The notes: generated from the letters alone by a model not told the origin. 64,000 nt of DNA from JARBAK01 sp034472185 (GCA_034472185.1 JARBAK010000001.1:721722-785721), one strand, 5' to 3'. Positions 1 through 9,375 are shown, counted from the stretch's first letter. Numbers and translations: made by a program.

Positions 1-846
1 ATGCGGAGCTGTTAAAATAAACATAGAAGAATTATCTTTAAAAGCTATTTTGTAAGCTTCCATAGATTTGTAAAAAGAAAAAAATCCCGGATCTTTATTA
101 AAAGCTTCGGCGAATATTCTAGCAGCTTCGGCCTCTCCCTCTCCTTTTAATATACTTGATTGTTGTTCTGCTTCTGCGAGTAGAATGGTTTGTTCTTTGT
201 CTGCTTCTGCCGTAATAATACGAGCTTTTTCAGCACCAGAAGCACGAATTTCCATAGCTTCTTTCTCTCTATCTGTTTGCATTCTTGCATATACAGCACT
301 TTGTGTTTTGGTAGGAAGATTTAGAGTGACAATTCGAACATCAATTATTTCCACACCGAACCCTTTAGTCTGTTCTCTTAGTATAGTTGTAATTTTTTCT
401 GAATATTCCCTTCTTTTACTCCCTAAAAAATCAGTAAATGGAATACTCCCTATTACTTCACGTATTGCAGATTCCATAATTGAAACAGCTCTGCGTTGGA
501 ATATAGCATCTTTTTGTACGGTTTGATAAAATCTTAAGGAATCGGTAATCTTATACTTAGCAAAAGCACTTAATTTCATAGTTTTTTGATCATAAGCCAT
601 AACCTCACTATTAGTTCCATACGGATCAAATATAATGTCTTTTATTTGCTTATCAAAAAAAATTACTTGCTGGATAAAGGGTACTTTAAACTTGAGTCCT
701 GGATCAACTTCTTGCGCTACGGGTTCGCCGAATTGAAGAACTAAAGCACATTGTCTTTGGTCTAACATATATATTGAATTAAGGGCTAAAAACAAAATAG
801 TAGAAAGGATTACAACAAATGCTAAGCTCCCAAATGTATTCTTCAT
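1..846 (-). CDS. hflC: HflC, SPFH/band 7 protease modulator (partial)
   Basis: HflC forms, with HflK, a large membrane SPFH assembly around the FtsH protease and modulates turnover of membrane proteins. The visible 282 residues begin MKNTFGSLAFVV with an N-terminal membrane anchor (about residues 5-25), followed by the band 7 domain (LDQRQCALVLQFGEP) and the Ala/Glu-rich helix (AEADKEQTILLAEAEQQ). It ends with the family's FFSFYKSMEAYK region. The frame is open to the window edge, so the C-terminus lies outside. The ATG at 846-844 gives a normal N-terminus. The gene normally sits directly after hflK, but the gene upstream here is a truncated P-type ATPase, so hflK is displaced or lost. The family call is secure; HflC rather than HflK rests on N-terminal similarity. 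Confidence 0.92.
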   Translation of the reverse strand, partial: MKNTFGSLAFVVILSTILFLALNSIYMLDQRQCALVLQFGEPVAQEVDPGLKFKVPFIQQVIFFDKQIKDIIFDPYGTNSEVMAYDQKTMKLSAFAKYKITDSLRFYQTVQKDAIFQRRAVSIMESAIREVIGSIPFTDFLGSKRREYSEKITTILREQTKGFGVEIIDVRIVTLNLPTKTQSAVYARMQTDREKEAMEIRASGAEKARIITAEADKEQTILLAEAEQQSSILKGEGEAEAARIFAEAFNKDPGFFSFYKSMEAYKIAFKDNSSMFILTAPH

Positions 847-902
847 AAAGATGCCAATGAAATTATGTTAAAACAAAGTAAAATCAAAAATTAATTATTA
901 AA

Positions 903-2042
903 TTAATGTAACGGCCTTCCATCTACAGAGGTTTCTGATAATAGAGCCCCATTTTCTGATATGATAAAATGTTCATTCGAGGGTAATACTATGTGTTCTA
1001 CCCGTAGCTTATTATACGTCAGTGTACCAGTTTTATCAGATGCAATCAGTGTGCAAGATCCCAATGCCTCTAAAGAGGCCATCTTTCGTATAATAACATT
1101 ACGCTTAGCCATACGGCGCATGCCGATCGCTAATGCAATAGTAAGGGTTACTGGAAGACCTTCGGGAATTCCTGCGACCGCTAGGCCTATAGCGGTGAGT
1201 AATATATCTACATAATACACACCCTGTATGTAAAGAACTATGGAGGTTATTAAAACTAGCAGACCCATAAAAAGAGCTATTTGTACAGTGAAGTACTCCA
1301 TTCTGATTAGAAGGGGCGATTTTGTTTCTTCTTCTTGTGCAAGATATGCTGCGACCTTTCCCATCTCAGTATCTGAACCTATAGCGACTACTACGCCCGT
1401 TGCTCTACCGCTTGTGACAATCGTTCCAGCAAAAGCCATATTTAGTCTATCGGCTACTATTGTCTCCTCAGTGAGTATGATATTCACGTCTTTGTATACA
1501 CTGTCTGTTTCTCCTGTGAGAAGAGATTCGTCTATTTTTAAATCGCTCTCTATCTTAATCAAGCGAATATCTGCAGGTACCCTATTACCACTCTCTAGCA
1601 TAATAATATCACCTAATACTAGCTGTACAGGATTTATCTCTTGGACTATATCGTCACGTCTTACTTTAACAGAAGAAGTGGTCATTTTTTTCAATGCTAG
1701 TGCCGTGCGATTTGCAGAGTACTCCTGTGCGGTGCCAACAATAGCATTCACAAATAAAACTACAAGAATAAAAGAAGCTCCCCCGTATTGCTTGAGGCAA
1801 AGAGTGATAAATGATGCGCATAGTAAGACATAAATCAGCGGATCCGCAAACTGCCGAAAAAAAAGCGCTATAAGTGCAGGAGATTTAACATGTGGTAAAA
1901 CATTTGTGCCGAACTTTTCCAATCTAGAATGCACAGCGATTGCATTTAAACCAGATCTTTTAGTTCTTAAGGCATTCAAGGAAGCATCCACGCTCTGCAT
2001 ATATGGCTTTTCTGCAAAGGCAATCGCTTCTAAATCCTCCAT
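903..2042 (-). pseudogene. Cation-transporting P-type ATPase, truncated after the phosphorylation site
   Basis: This is the N-terminal 379 residues of a P2-type cation ATPase. The cation-ATPase N-domain (LRTKRSGLNAIAVHSRLEKFG), membrane helices 1-2, the actuator domain with its TGE loop (LLTGETDS), helices 3-4 with the PEGLP ion-site motif, and the DKTGTLT phosphorylation motif are all visible. The reading frame ends about 40 residues after DKTGTLT. The rest of the P domain, the ATP-binding N domain and helices 5-10 are missing; family members are usually 850-950 residues. Only 56 bases separate the stop from hflC, so the missing half was deleted rather than frameshifted. Such a protein could not pump ions. 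The remaining frame is intact, so the deletion may be recent or a short product may still be made. Confidence 0.85.
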
Positions 2043-2205
2043 AACAACTCTTATTCAGAAATCAATAAATCTGATACTGTTATACCTAGAAACAGGATCT
2101 ACGTAATAAAACACCTGCCCTCAGTACAGAAGGCGATAGAAAGCAGTGGCTTTCTTTTATGCAAGTAATTTTTATTTTCTATGTGTTTACCATATGTATG
2201 TAGAA

Positions 2206-2805
2206 CTATACGTGTGCAGGATAAGAGGTCAATACATAGAAACCCCTTCCATTCTTCTCTTTTTTTAGTACTACAACGGCCTTTCTACATGCAGACGGAA
2301 CTTCGCTACCCCTTACAACTGAAATTCCTATATCTTCATTAAAGTCAGAAACTAAACGTAAGATTGCTACTTTAGAGTCATTAAGCCAGTGCTCAATCCT
2401 AGTGAAATTATCATTCATCACCTTGATTATTATACGATTTGTTTGCGTTACATTTGCGTAGCTACTAGCAACCTTTTGTCCTGTAATCGCTAGCAATGCT
2501 CGTAACTCGTGGCTATCTTTTCCTATGTGCTTGGTGACCGTAAAAGCACGATCTTCATGGTCTGCATCGGACTCTTTAATACTAAACTCTTTGATGTATT
2601 TTCGAATTTCATCTGAAGAATAGGAGTGGCTCCCATGAGGACGTACACTATCGCTTTTTTCTTTCGAAATAAGCGCAGGGCCACCCTCACTATCACCGTC
2701 AACAGCAACGGCCAGTTGAATAGTACTCGCTGCTATAAACGTTGCTAAAATTCCCACTACGTACCAACAAAGTACTTGCCTTATATGATCACCAAACCCT
2801 TTCAT
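2206..2805 (-). CDS. Exported protein with a bacterial RNase A-like (CdiA-CT type) C-terminal domain
   Basis: The 199-residue product has an N-terminal hydrophobic segment (about residues 10-34, signal peptide or anchor) and a charged linker. Its C-terminal domain, about residues 85-199, resembles the RNase A-like toxin fold found at the tips of contact-dependent inhibition proteins (RNase_A_bac). It opens with a TKHIGK motif around His93, contains SVVRGSEVP, and ends VVVLKKEKNGRGFYVLTSYP. Thr193 and Tyr195 have the Thr-x-Tyr spacing of the catalytic pair described for the CdiA-CT RNase A domain, and His93 would be the catalytic histidine. Family knowledge suggests RNA cleavage; export and target are inferred. 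It is the last gene of a likely three-gene unit after two small exported proteins, 30 bases downstream of the second. No known immunity gene is adjacent. Confidence 0.7.
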   Translation of the reverse strand: MKGFGDHIRQVLCWYVVGILATFIAASTIQLAVAVDGDSEGGPALISKEKSDSVRPHGSHSYSSDEIRKYIKEFSIKESDADHEDRAFTVTKHIGKDSHELRALLAITGQKVASSYANVTQTNRIIIKVMNDNFTRIEHWLNDSKVAILRLVSDFNEDIGISVVRGSEVPSACRKAVVVLKKEKNGRGFYVLTSYPAHV

Positions 2806-2835
2806 AATTACAAGATTTTATCTAAACGAGTTCAT

Positions 2836-3069
2836 TTACTTATCTTGTTTGTCTGAAGCTGCAGTATCTGTAGTTGCTGCAGTATCTGTAGTTGCTGCTG
2901 CATCATGCGCTTTTTCGCCTGTTGTAGCAGTTGTCACAACAGTTTTATCTTTGTCTGCTTCCTTTTTGGCAGCAGCATTGCCTTGGGCAATCCCCAAAGC
3001 GCTTGCTCCCATAACGGTCAGCGCTAACGCAATACTTCCACAAAGCATGCCAAGTTTACACTTTTTCAT
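2836..3069 (-). CDS. Small exported protein, Ala/Thr/Asp-rich (paralog of the next gene upstream)
   Basis: The product has 77 residues starting MKKCKLGMLCGSIALALTVM, a clear signal peptide, followed by a short low-complexity mature region rich in Ala, Thr, Asp and Lys. An 18-base direct repeat (2860-2877 and 2878-2895) encodes two copies of a TDTAAT unit near the C-terminus. An in-frame GTG two codons upstream is possible, but the ATG at 3069-3067 fits a signal peptide better. The signal region (LCGS-ALAL-MGA-ALGIAQ) and the DKDK stretch are shared with the upstream gene at 3121-3330, so the two arose by tandem duplication. Function is unknown. Its position just before the RNase A-like gene suggests co-transcription. 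A role as chaperone or inhibitor of that protein is only speculation. Confidence 0.65.
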   Translation of the reverse strand: MKKCKLGMLCGSIALALTVMGASALGIAQGNAAAKKEADKDKTVVTTATTGEKAHDAAATTDTAATTDTAASDKQDK

Positions 3070-3120
3070 AAACACCTATTTTATTTATATAACACAATTT
3101 GATAATATTAAGATCAATAC

Positions 3121-3330
3121 TTAATTTTGCTTACTTGAGGTAGGCGATTCAGTATTCACAGCTGCATCCTGAGGAGCATTTTCCTCTGTTACCACTACTG
3201 CTGCGTTCTTACTCTTATCTTTATCTGCTTTAACAGAGCTGTCTTGAGCTATACCTAATGCACCTGCACCCATTATACTCAATGCTAATGCCACACTTCC
3301 ACAAAGTGTGCTTAACTTAACTTTTTCCAT
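3121..3330 (-). CDS. Small exported protein (tandem paralog)
   Basis: The product has 69 residues. A basic start (MEKVKLSTLCGS) and hydrophobic core (VALALSIMGAGALGIAQ) form a signal peptide. The mature part of about 42 residues is polar (ADKDKSKNAAVVV, then Glu/Pro/Ser/Gln). It matches the next gene closely across the signal peptide and diverges in the mature part, which is typical of tandem duplicates evolving at the exported end. It would be the first gene of a minus-strand unit leading into the RNase A-like gene, with 51 bases between the two paralogs. No known domain was recognised. The paired paralogy is the main argument that this is a real gene. Confidence 0.6.
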   Translation of the reverse strand: MEKVKLSTLCGSVALALSIMGAGALGIAQDSSVKADKDKSKNAAVVVTEENAPQDAAVNTESPTSSKQN

Positions 3331-4085
3331 AACATAACCTAATTAAATAATATAAGTTATTGCTTAGACAGAAGCTTTATCTCTTTTTTCCTAAATTGTT
3401 CCGAGCAAGCCACCAATTAAAAGCATGCCTCTCAGCATTACTTGGTTTTGATATAACTCCGAGCATATTCAGTTATGCAATGGAGAACATTCCTTGAAAC
3501 GATTCCTTGGAACGCTCAACACCAGCGAGTTTCTGATTTCTGTTCAAGCCAACTTTTTCTTCTAAATTAATTCAAAACATTACCCCTTGTAAACTACCCC
3601 CATCGAACAGGCTCGTCTTTAGACAATAACTCTCCGATAATAGGCTGTTTCAACGAAGTACAAAACACCTTACGCCTGCTAAGAAACCGGGGTTTTTACG
3701 TACCAGCACTAGCGTGAGCGCAAAGGTGCTTATACACCGTTGAAAAAGCGTTGCAAGTAATTTTCTAAAAGATATCTTCTTTTAAACCAATCATTTTTTT
3801 TATGTGTGTAATACGCTACATGATCGTTAATTTCTTTAAAAGTCTCTACCTAGAATATCTCTTTTATAGTGCTTCGTCAATCTAGCATTGTGCATAATAA
3901 CCTATGTTCTCTAATATTATGATCTGCACTAGTATTAGAAGGTAGGAGGTGTGTTTTGTATCTTCTATTTTAAACAAAAGAACGTTTTCTTTTTATATGA
4001 TCGTGGTAAAATCATTGCGCTTGTTGCATGCGCAATGCATAGGACTATGCGATATATGCGTTGCTGTTGGGTTCTTTCAAGTATT
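3331..4085. other. Long non-coding stretch between divergent genes
   Basis: About 750 bases separate the minus-strand exported-protein genes from PBP1A. I see no convincing gene. Short open runs occur around 3585-3715 on both strands but have no recognisable product. The region must hold the promoters for both directions. An AGGAGG-like string at 3943-3949 sits too close to the GTG at 3951 to be its ribosome binding site. No tRNA, tmRNA or RNase P signature was recognised. Confidence 0.4.
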
Positions 4086-6569
4086 ATGAAAAAAATTATT
4101 ACCGTCTTCAGTCTGTGTGGCGTTTTAGCTATAGTGCTCGTGCTTTGCATTACGTATACGTTTGCGTGGTTTTTGTCTGATTTACCAAATTATGAACAAT
4201 TAGCTCGTTACACTCCTCCTACTATTACGCGGCTTTATTCAACTGACATGAATATTGTTGCTGAATATGCTCAAGAGAGACGTATATTTGTGCCTTATGA
4301 AAAGATTCCACCCATGGTAATATCTGCTTTTTTAGCTTCTGAGGATAAAAATTTTTTCGACCACCAGGGGATAGATTTTTTCAGTATATTCAGGGCTATG
4401 CTCCAGAATGCCTTTAACTTTCTTGACCTTCAAGGTAAAAATGGGCACCTTATAGGTGGGTCTACCATTACACAACAGGTTGTAAAGGTATTTTTGCTTT
4501 CAAACGAAAAGAGTTTTGTCAGGAAACTGCAAGAAGCTGTACTTGCTTATAGACTGAGTAAAGCATACTCGAAAGAGAAGATTTTAGAGTTATATCTCAA
4601 TCAAATTTTTTTAGGACACAATTCTTATGGTATTGCTGCTGCTGCTCAGGATTATTTCGACAAGGAGTTAGATGATTTAGATGTTGCAGAAGTTGCATTG
4701 CTTGCGTCTTTGCCTAAGTCACCTTCTTCATTAAATCCCTTTGCTCACTATGCGAAAGCGATTGGAAGAAGGAATTGGGTTATAGAGCGTATGGCGAAGG
4801 AGGGGTTTATAACACAAGAAGAGGCCCTGAAATATATTAGTACTCCTATTAATTTGCGTTTAAGGGAGGAAGATAATGATACTGGCGAGAAGTTTTATAC
4901 TGAAACTGTAAAGCAATGGTTATGTAAATGGTGCGGAGAAAAATCCATTTATGCAGATGGATTAAGCGTTAACACGAATTTGAATGATAAGTTACAGCGA
5001 ATAGCTGATTCCACTCTGAAAAGTGGGTTAATCGCTTATGATAGGGCACATGGCTGGCGTGGTCCTCTAGGCACTATACAAGTAACATCCAATTGGGAAA
5101 TAGACTTGAGACAATTTCTTGCTCGAAATGATAAATTATATACTGGAGATTATAGGGCGGCAGTTGTTTTGAATATAAAGCGTGCAGAAGCTATTATAGG
5201 CCTTCAAAATGGTACACGTGGCGTGATTAAGCTTGATAAATTAAGTTGGGCACGACGAGAAACGCCCAAGGGGCTTAGTTCTGTTGTTAAAAGTGTAGAG
5301 TCAGTATTAAAAGTAGGAGATATTGTGTTAGTTAGATCAGTCCCGCCGTCTTCAGGTAAGGCTGCTAACATTTCTGATATGAAGAATATGATTCAATATT
5401 CGTTAGAACAAATTCCTGAAGTGAATGGAGCTATGGTAGTATTAGAACCATATTCTGGAAAAGTGCTTGCGTTAGTAGGGGGATACAGCTTTCATTCTAC
5501 ATATTTTAATAGAGCAACGCAGGCGAAAAGACAACCTGGGTCCGCTTTTAAGACTTTTATTTACTTATCTGCATTAGAAAATGGATATACATCAGAAGAT
5601 ATATTGATAGATGAACCTATAACTTTAAAGCGTGGACGTCGCTCGCAGCTGTGGCAGCCGCAAAATTTCACCCGTGATTTTATTGGGCCTATGTCTTTGA
5701 GGGCAGCTTTTGCTCAGTCTAGAAATATTCCAGCCATTAAATTAGCTATATCTCTTGGACTAGAGCGCGTTTTGGGTACAGCTACTAGGTTGGGCGTATA
5801 TAGTCAAGTGCCGCATACAAATTATGCGATGGCATTAGGTACTTTCGAAACTACTCTATTAGATATTACTAATGCTTATAATGTATTTGCGAGTGGAGGA
5901 TTGAAGACTACTCCTAAATTTGTGGATAGCGTTTATGATAGGGACGGAAATTTACTCTATTCTGATTCCAATATAACTTGTTTCAATTGCGAATCAACGG
6001 ATAGCGATAGTGCACCAGAGGTGGTTTATTTTATGGAAAGAGTAGTGGCGGAAGATGATAATCGAGGGATAGTCTCTTTATTAGAAGAGGTTGTAAATCA
6101 TGGAACCGCAAGAAGAGCGTTATCTTTAGGCAAGAGCATTGCAGGCAAAACGGGTACGACAAATGGCAGCAATGATGTGTGGTTTCTCGGGTTCTCTTCT
6201 ACACTTACAGTAGGACTTTATATAGGGTTTGATACTCCTAAAGGTCTAGGTACTAAAGAAAGTGGAGCGCATACTGCTTTACCTATCTTCGTTGATTTTA
6301 TGAAACAAGTATTGCGTGATAAACCTAATGAGGTTTTAGGGGCAAAGCCTAGGGGAATCCGAATCGCAGAATTTGGATATATGTCATCAAAAAGCATAGA
6401 ATCGGACAATCACTCCGAAAAATTACTATGGAATGAACCTGGAAGTATAGATGATACGGGAGAAGATGACTTTGCTATAAGCGAATCGACATCTGAAGTA
6501 GTTGAGGGTGAATCAAAGCAATCTAAGGATAATGTCTTTTCATCACTTATGTCATCTGATGGAGATTAA
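4086..6569 (+). CDS. mrcA: Penicillin-binding protein 1A (bifunctional glycosyltransferase/transpeptidase)
   Basis: This class A penicillin-binding protein polymerises lipid II glycan strands and cross-links peptides in the periplasm. After a membrane anchor (residues about 5-27) comes a GT51 transglycosylase domain with the SEDKNFFDHQGID motif carrying the catalytic Glu (about residue 86) and GGSTITQQVVK. The transpeptidase domain has S486-A-F-K489, S545-R-N547 and K688-T-G-T. The frame is open upstream to a GTG at 3951, but the ATG at 4086 gives the normal PBP1A start (MKKIITVFSLCG) and 827 residues, a usual length. No strong ribosome binding site decides the start. dxr follows 44 bases later in the same direction. 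The acidic Ser-rich tail after about residue 780 is outside the catalytic domains. Confidence 0.95.
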   Translation: MKKIITVFSLCGVLAIVLVLCITYTFAWFLSDLPNYEQLARYTPPTITRLYSTDMNIVAEYAQERRIFVPYEKIPPMVISAFLASEDKNFFDHQGIDFFSIFRAMLQNAFNFLDLQGKNGHLIGGSTITQQVVKVFLLSNEKSFVRKLQEAVLAYRLSKAYSKEKILELYLNQIFLGHNSYGIAAAAQDYFDKELDDLDVAEVALLASLPKSPSSLNPFAHYAKAIGRRNWVIERMAKEGFITQEEALKYISTPINLRLREEDNDTGEKFYTETVKQWLCKWCGEKSIYADGLSVNTNLNDKLQRIADSTLKSGLIAYDRAHGWRGPLGTIQVTSNWEIDLRQFLARNDKLYTGDYRAAVVLNIKRAEAIIGLQNGTRGVIKLDKLSWARRETPKGLSSVVKSVESVLKVGDIVLVRSVPPSSGKAANISDMKNMIQYSLEQIPEVNGAMVVLEPYSGKVLALVGGYSFHSTYFNRATQAKRQPGSAFKTFIYLSALENGYTSEDILIDEPITLKRGRRSQLWQPQNFTRDFIGPMSLRAAFAQSRNIPAIKLAISLGLERVLGTATRLGVYSQVPHTNYAMALGTFETTLLDITNAYNVFASGGLKTTPKFVDSVYDRDGNLLYSDSNITCFNCESTDSDSAPEVVYFMERVVAEDDNRGIVSLLEEVVNHGTARRALSLGKSIAGKTGTTNGSNDVWFLGFSSTLTVGLYIGFDTPKGLGTKESGAHTALPIFVDFMKQVLRDKPNEVLGAKPRGIRIAEFGYMSSKSIESDNHSEKLLWNEPGSIDDTGEDDFAISESTSEVVEGESKQSKDNVFSSLMSSDGD

Positions 6570-6613
6570 TTATGAGCGCTTAATTAATAAATTTATTATC
6601 ATGGCTAATTACT

Positions 6614-7801
6614 TTGAAAGAACTTTTAATACTTGGATCAACCGGTTCTGTTGGTAGCAGCACTATTGAAATAGTGGCTGCAAATCCCTTAAAATATAAA
6701 GCTAAAACTTTAGTGGGTGGGAGTAATGTTAAAAAATTAGCTATGCAAGCTATTCGCTGTAACGCTGCAAACGTTGTAATTGCAGATGAGGCTAGCTACC
6801 ATATATTGGTTGATTTACTGTCTGCATATCCCCACATCAATGTATCGGCTGGTAGCAACGCTGTGTTGGATTTAGCTGCTGAGAATTACGATATTAGTGT
6901 AGCTTGTATTTCTGGCATAGCTGGATTAGCGCCGATTATGCGGGCTATGCCAAATTCTCATATATTAGCCCTTGCTAATAAAGAGAGTTTAATCTGCGCT
7001 GGTAATCTCTTATTATCTGCTGCTCATAAGTATAATACGCATATTATTCCTGTAGATTCGGAGCATAATGCAATTTTTCGTATACTAAATGATAGCGAAA
7101 TAAAATTAGGAGGAGAGAGGGGGGTCGAAAAAATTACTTTAACCGCGTCGGGAGGACCTTTTTGGAACAAAAGTTTAGGGGAGATGGCGTCTACTACTCC
7201 TGAAGCAGCTGTAGCTCATAAAATTTGGGATATGGGAGCTAAAATTTCTGTTGATTCTGCGACAATGATGAATAAGGGATTAGAGATAATAGAAGCTTCT
7301 TACTTATTTTCTTTGCCTATTAGCGCTATAGAAGTGGTGGTGCATCCCGAAGGTATAATGCACGGTGCAGTACATTATATAGACGGGGCAGCGGTATGTT
7401 GTTTAGCATATCCAGATATGAAGTTGCCTATTTCTTATGCTCTTGCTTATCCATGCAATGATTCTGCAATTAGAACTTTGAATTTTACGGAAATCTCCTC
7501 GTTATCTTTCTATGAGCCGAATCATTTAAAATTTCCATTGTTAAATGTTGCAAGGAAAGCTGCAGAAAGTGGTCAGGAAGCCATCATTGTAATGAATGCA
7601 GCCAATGAAGTTGCGGTAAATGCATTTTTGGAAAACAGGATTAGCTTCATGATGATACAGCAAATAGTGCTTGCAGCGCTTGATAAGCTTGCAGCTTACA
7701 AAGCATGCAGCAACCGTATGGAAAGCTTAGAGGATATTCTCAACTTACATAAAAATGTACAACGCGATGTAGAGCGTGTTCTCACTGTACAGAAGGACTA
7801 A
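6614..7801 (+). CDS. dxr: 1-deoxy-D-xylulose 5-phosphate reductoisomerase
   Basis: Dxr catalyses the first committed step of the MEP isoprenoid pathway, converting DXP to methylerythritol 4-phosphate with NADPH and a divalent metal. The Rossmann motif GSTGSVGSSTIEIV follows directly after the start. ANKESLI, the metal-binding PVDSEHNAIF, TASGGPFW and the substrate-site segments AKISVDSATMMNKGLE and EVVVHPEGIMHG are all present. At 395 residues it is full length. The start is a TTG (6614-6616) giving MKELLILGSTG; the nearby ATG at 6601 is out of frame. It follows PBP1A by 44 bases and is probably co-transcribed. Its product is needed for undecaprenyl phosphate, the lipid carrier for wall precursors. 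Confidence 0.96.
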   Translation: MKELLILGSTGSVGSSTIEIVAANPLKYKAKTLVGGSNVKKLAMQAIRCNAANVVIADEASYHILVDLLSAYPHINVSAGSNAVLDLAAENYDISVACISGIAGLAPIMRAMPNSHILALANKESLICAGNLLLSAAHKYNTHIIPVDSEHNAIFRILNDSEIKLGGERGVEKITLTASGGPFWNKSLGEMASTTPEAAVAHKIWDMGAKISVDSATMMNKGLEIIEASYLFSLPISAIEVVVHPEGIMHGAVHYIDGAAVCCLAYPDMKLPISYALAYPCNDSAIRTLNFTEISSLSFYEPNHLKFPLLNVARKAAESGQEAIIVMNAANEVAVNAFLENRISFMMIQQIVLAALDKLAAYKACSNRMESLEDILNLHKNVQRDVERVLTVQKD

Positions 7802-7922
7802 ATCCTGCAATAGGAAGGGGGGGCAAATAAAATAAAAAAGGGGACATTCTATGAGGTTTATGCCCAAAACAATCCTCTCAAATTACCCCCCTTTTAATCG
7901 ATCCCTATAAAATAAACTGCTA

Positions 7923-9206
7923 TTAAGAGAACTGTAATCTCCGTGATAACTCTGCTCTATATAATTCTATGTCTTCTATTTTTTTATTTGCTATATTTGT
8001 TTTCATTGCCGCTAAAACTACAGCTGTAGAAACTTCTGTTAACAATCTTATATCCAGTGGTACTGGCAGTATGTAATTCGGCCCATAATTAAAATCCTTG
8101 TTAGGATAGGCAGTACTAATCGCGTTTGTTGGTCCTGCTTTAGCAAGTTTCGCGATAGCCTGTGCTGCGGCTACTTTCATCTCTTCGTTAATAGTACTAG
8201 CTTGAGTATCTAGCGCACCTCTAAATATATGTGGGAAAGCCATGACATTATTTATCTGATTATTAAAGTCCGACCTTCCAGTAGCAATAATTACATCGCT
8301 TCTTACGCTTATAGCTCTTTGTGGTAGTATTTCTGGTTCTGGATTTGCCAAAGCAAAAACTATAGGATTTCGTGCCATTGATAGTAGCATTTTATCTGTA
8401 AGCACTTCTTTGCGCGATACACCGAAGAATACATCCGCTCCTGCTATAGCTTCTTCTAATGTTCTAGTATTAGTATCATTTGCGTACTTTACTTTCCACG
8501 GGTTTATACCCTGTTCTCTACCCTTGTAGATTACGCCTTTAGTATCGCATAAAATAAGGTTTTCTGATGCGATTCCAAGAGATAAAAACATCTTGGCACA
8601 TGCGATTCCTGCTGCTCCTGCTCCGTTTATAATTATCCTGGTATTTTGGATCTGTTTATTCGTGATTTCTAATGCATTAGTAAGAGCTGCTGCTGCTACA
8701 ATAGCGGTACCGTGTTGATCGTCATGAAATACTGGTATATCCAGTAGTTCTTTCAATTTTTCTTCTATTATAAAGCATTCGGGAGCCTTTATATCTTCAA
8801 GATTTATACCTCCCCATGTTTTGCCTATACGTTGTACGATATTTATAAATTCAGCTACATCTTCTGTTTCAACTTCTATATCTACGGCATCTACTCCTGC
8901 AAATCTCTTAAATAATGCGGCTTTTCCTTCCATTACAGGTTTAGAGGCCATAGCTCCTATATTACCTAATCCTAAAACAGCTGTGCCATTTGTAATTATT
9001 GCAACAAAATTGCCTTTAGAAGTACACTCCCAAACCTTCATAGGATCACGTGCTATTTCCATACAAGGTCCAGCTATTCCTGGAGTGTAAGCAAGAGATA
9101 AATCCCGTTGTGTTTCTAGAGATTTATTTAAACGCAAACTTAAGTGTCCTCTCGGTTGTTTGCTCATGAATTCGAATGAATCGGCATATATCTTTTGAGT
9201 CGACAT
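7923..9206 (-). CDS. maeB: NADP-dependent malic enzyme, short form
   Basis: The enzyme oxidatively decarboxylates malate to pyruvate. The 427 residues contain the malic N-domain (LAYTPGIAGPCMEIARDP; TNGTAVLGLGNIGAMASKPVMEGKA), the metal-binding Glu/Asp segment (INLEDIKAPECFIIEEKL and FHDDQHGTAIV) and the NAD(P)-binding Rossmann motif GAGAAGIACAKMFL. MaeB proteins of many alphaproteobacteria carry a C-terminal phosphotransacetylase-like domain (about 750 residues in all). That domain is absent, and the frame ends cleanly after the malic domain, as in compact single-domain enzymes. With the DASS dicarboxylate transporter in this window it could convert imported host malate to pyruvate, which is an inference. 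Confidence 0.94.
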   Translation of the reverse strand: MSTQKIYADSFEFMSKQPRGHLSLRLNKSLETQRDLSLAYTPGIAGPCMEIARDPMKVWECTSKGNFVAIITNGTAVLGLGNIGAMASKPVMEGKAALFKRFAGVDAVDIEVETEDVAEFINIVQRIGKTWGGINLEDIKAPECFIIEEKLKELLDIPVFHDDQHGTAIVAAAALTNALEITNKQIQNTRIIINGAGAAGIACAKMFLSLGIASENLILCDTKGVIYKGREQGINPWKVKYANDTNTRTLEEAIAGADVFFGVSRKEVLTDKMLLSMARNPIVFALANPEPEILPQRAISVRSDVIIATGRSDFNNQINNVMAFPHIFRGALDTQASTINEEMKVAAAQAIAKLAKAGPTNAISTAYPNKDFNYGPNYILPVPLDIRLLTEVSTAVVLAAMKTNIANKKIEDIELYRAELSRRLQFS

Positions 9207-9375
9207 AACTACATACCAATATACAATTTATAAGGGAACATACTCTCCTTTGTATAAAACCACCTCTGTATACGATACTATGGTAAATATATATGAAATG
9301 CAAGGAGCACTCTCCTGTTTGCATGCATAGCGACCTGTGGTATGGTCATACAACTTATTATATATATTTATAGCT

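Noticed and set aside
1240..1833. Plus-strand frame of 197 codons opposite the P-type ATPase
   Set aside because: It is antisense to a gene with clear P-type ATPase motifs and has no protein-like motifs itself.
3585..3715. Open runs on both strands upstream of the small exported proteins
   Set aside because: They are about 40 codons long, without start, ribosome binding site or recognised product.
7815..7895. G-run (GGAAGGGGGGG) and distant C-run (CCCCCCTTTT) after dxr as a terminator
   Set aside because: The arms are about 65 bases apart, much too far for a normal intrinsic terminator.
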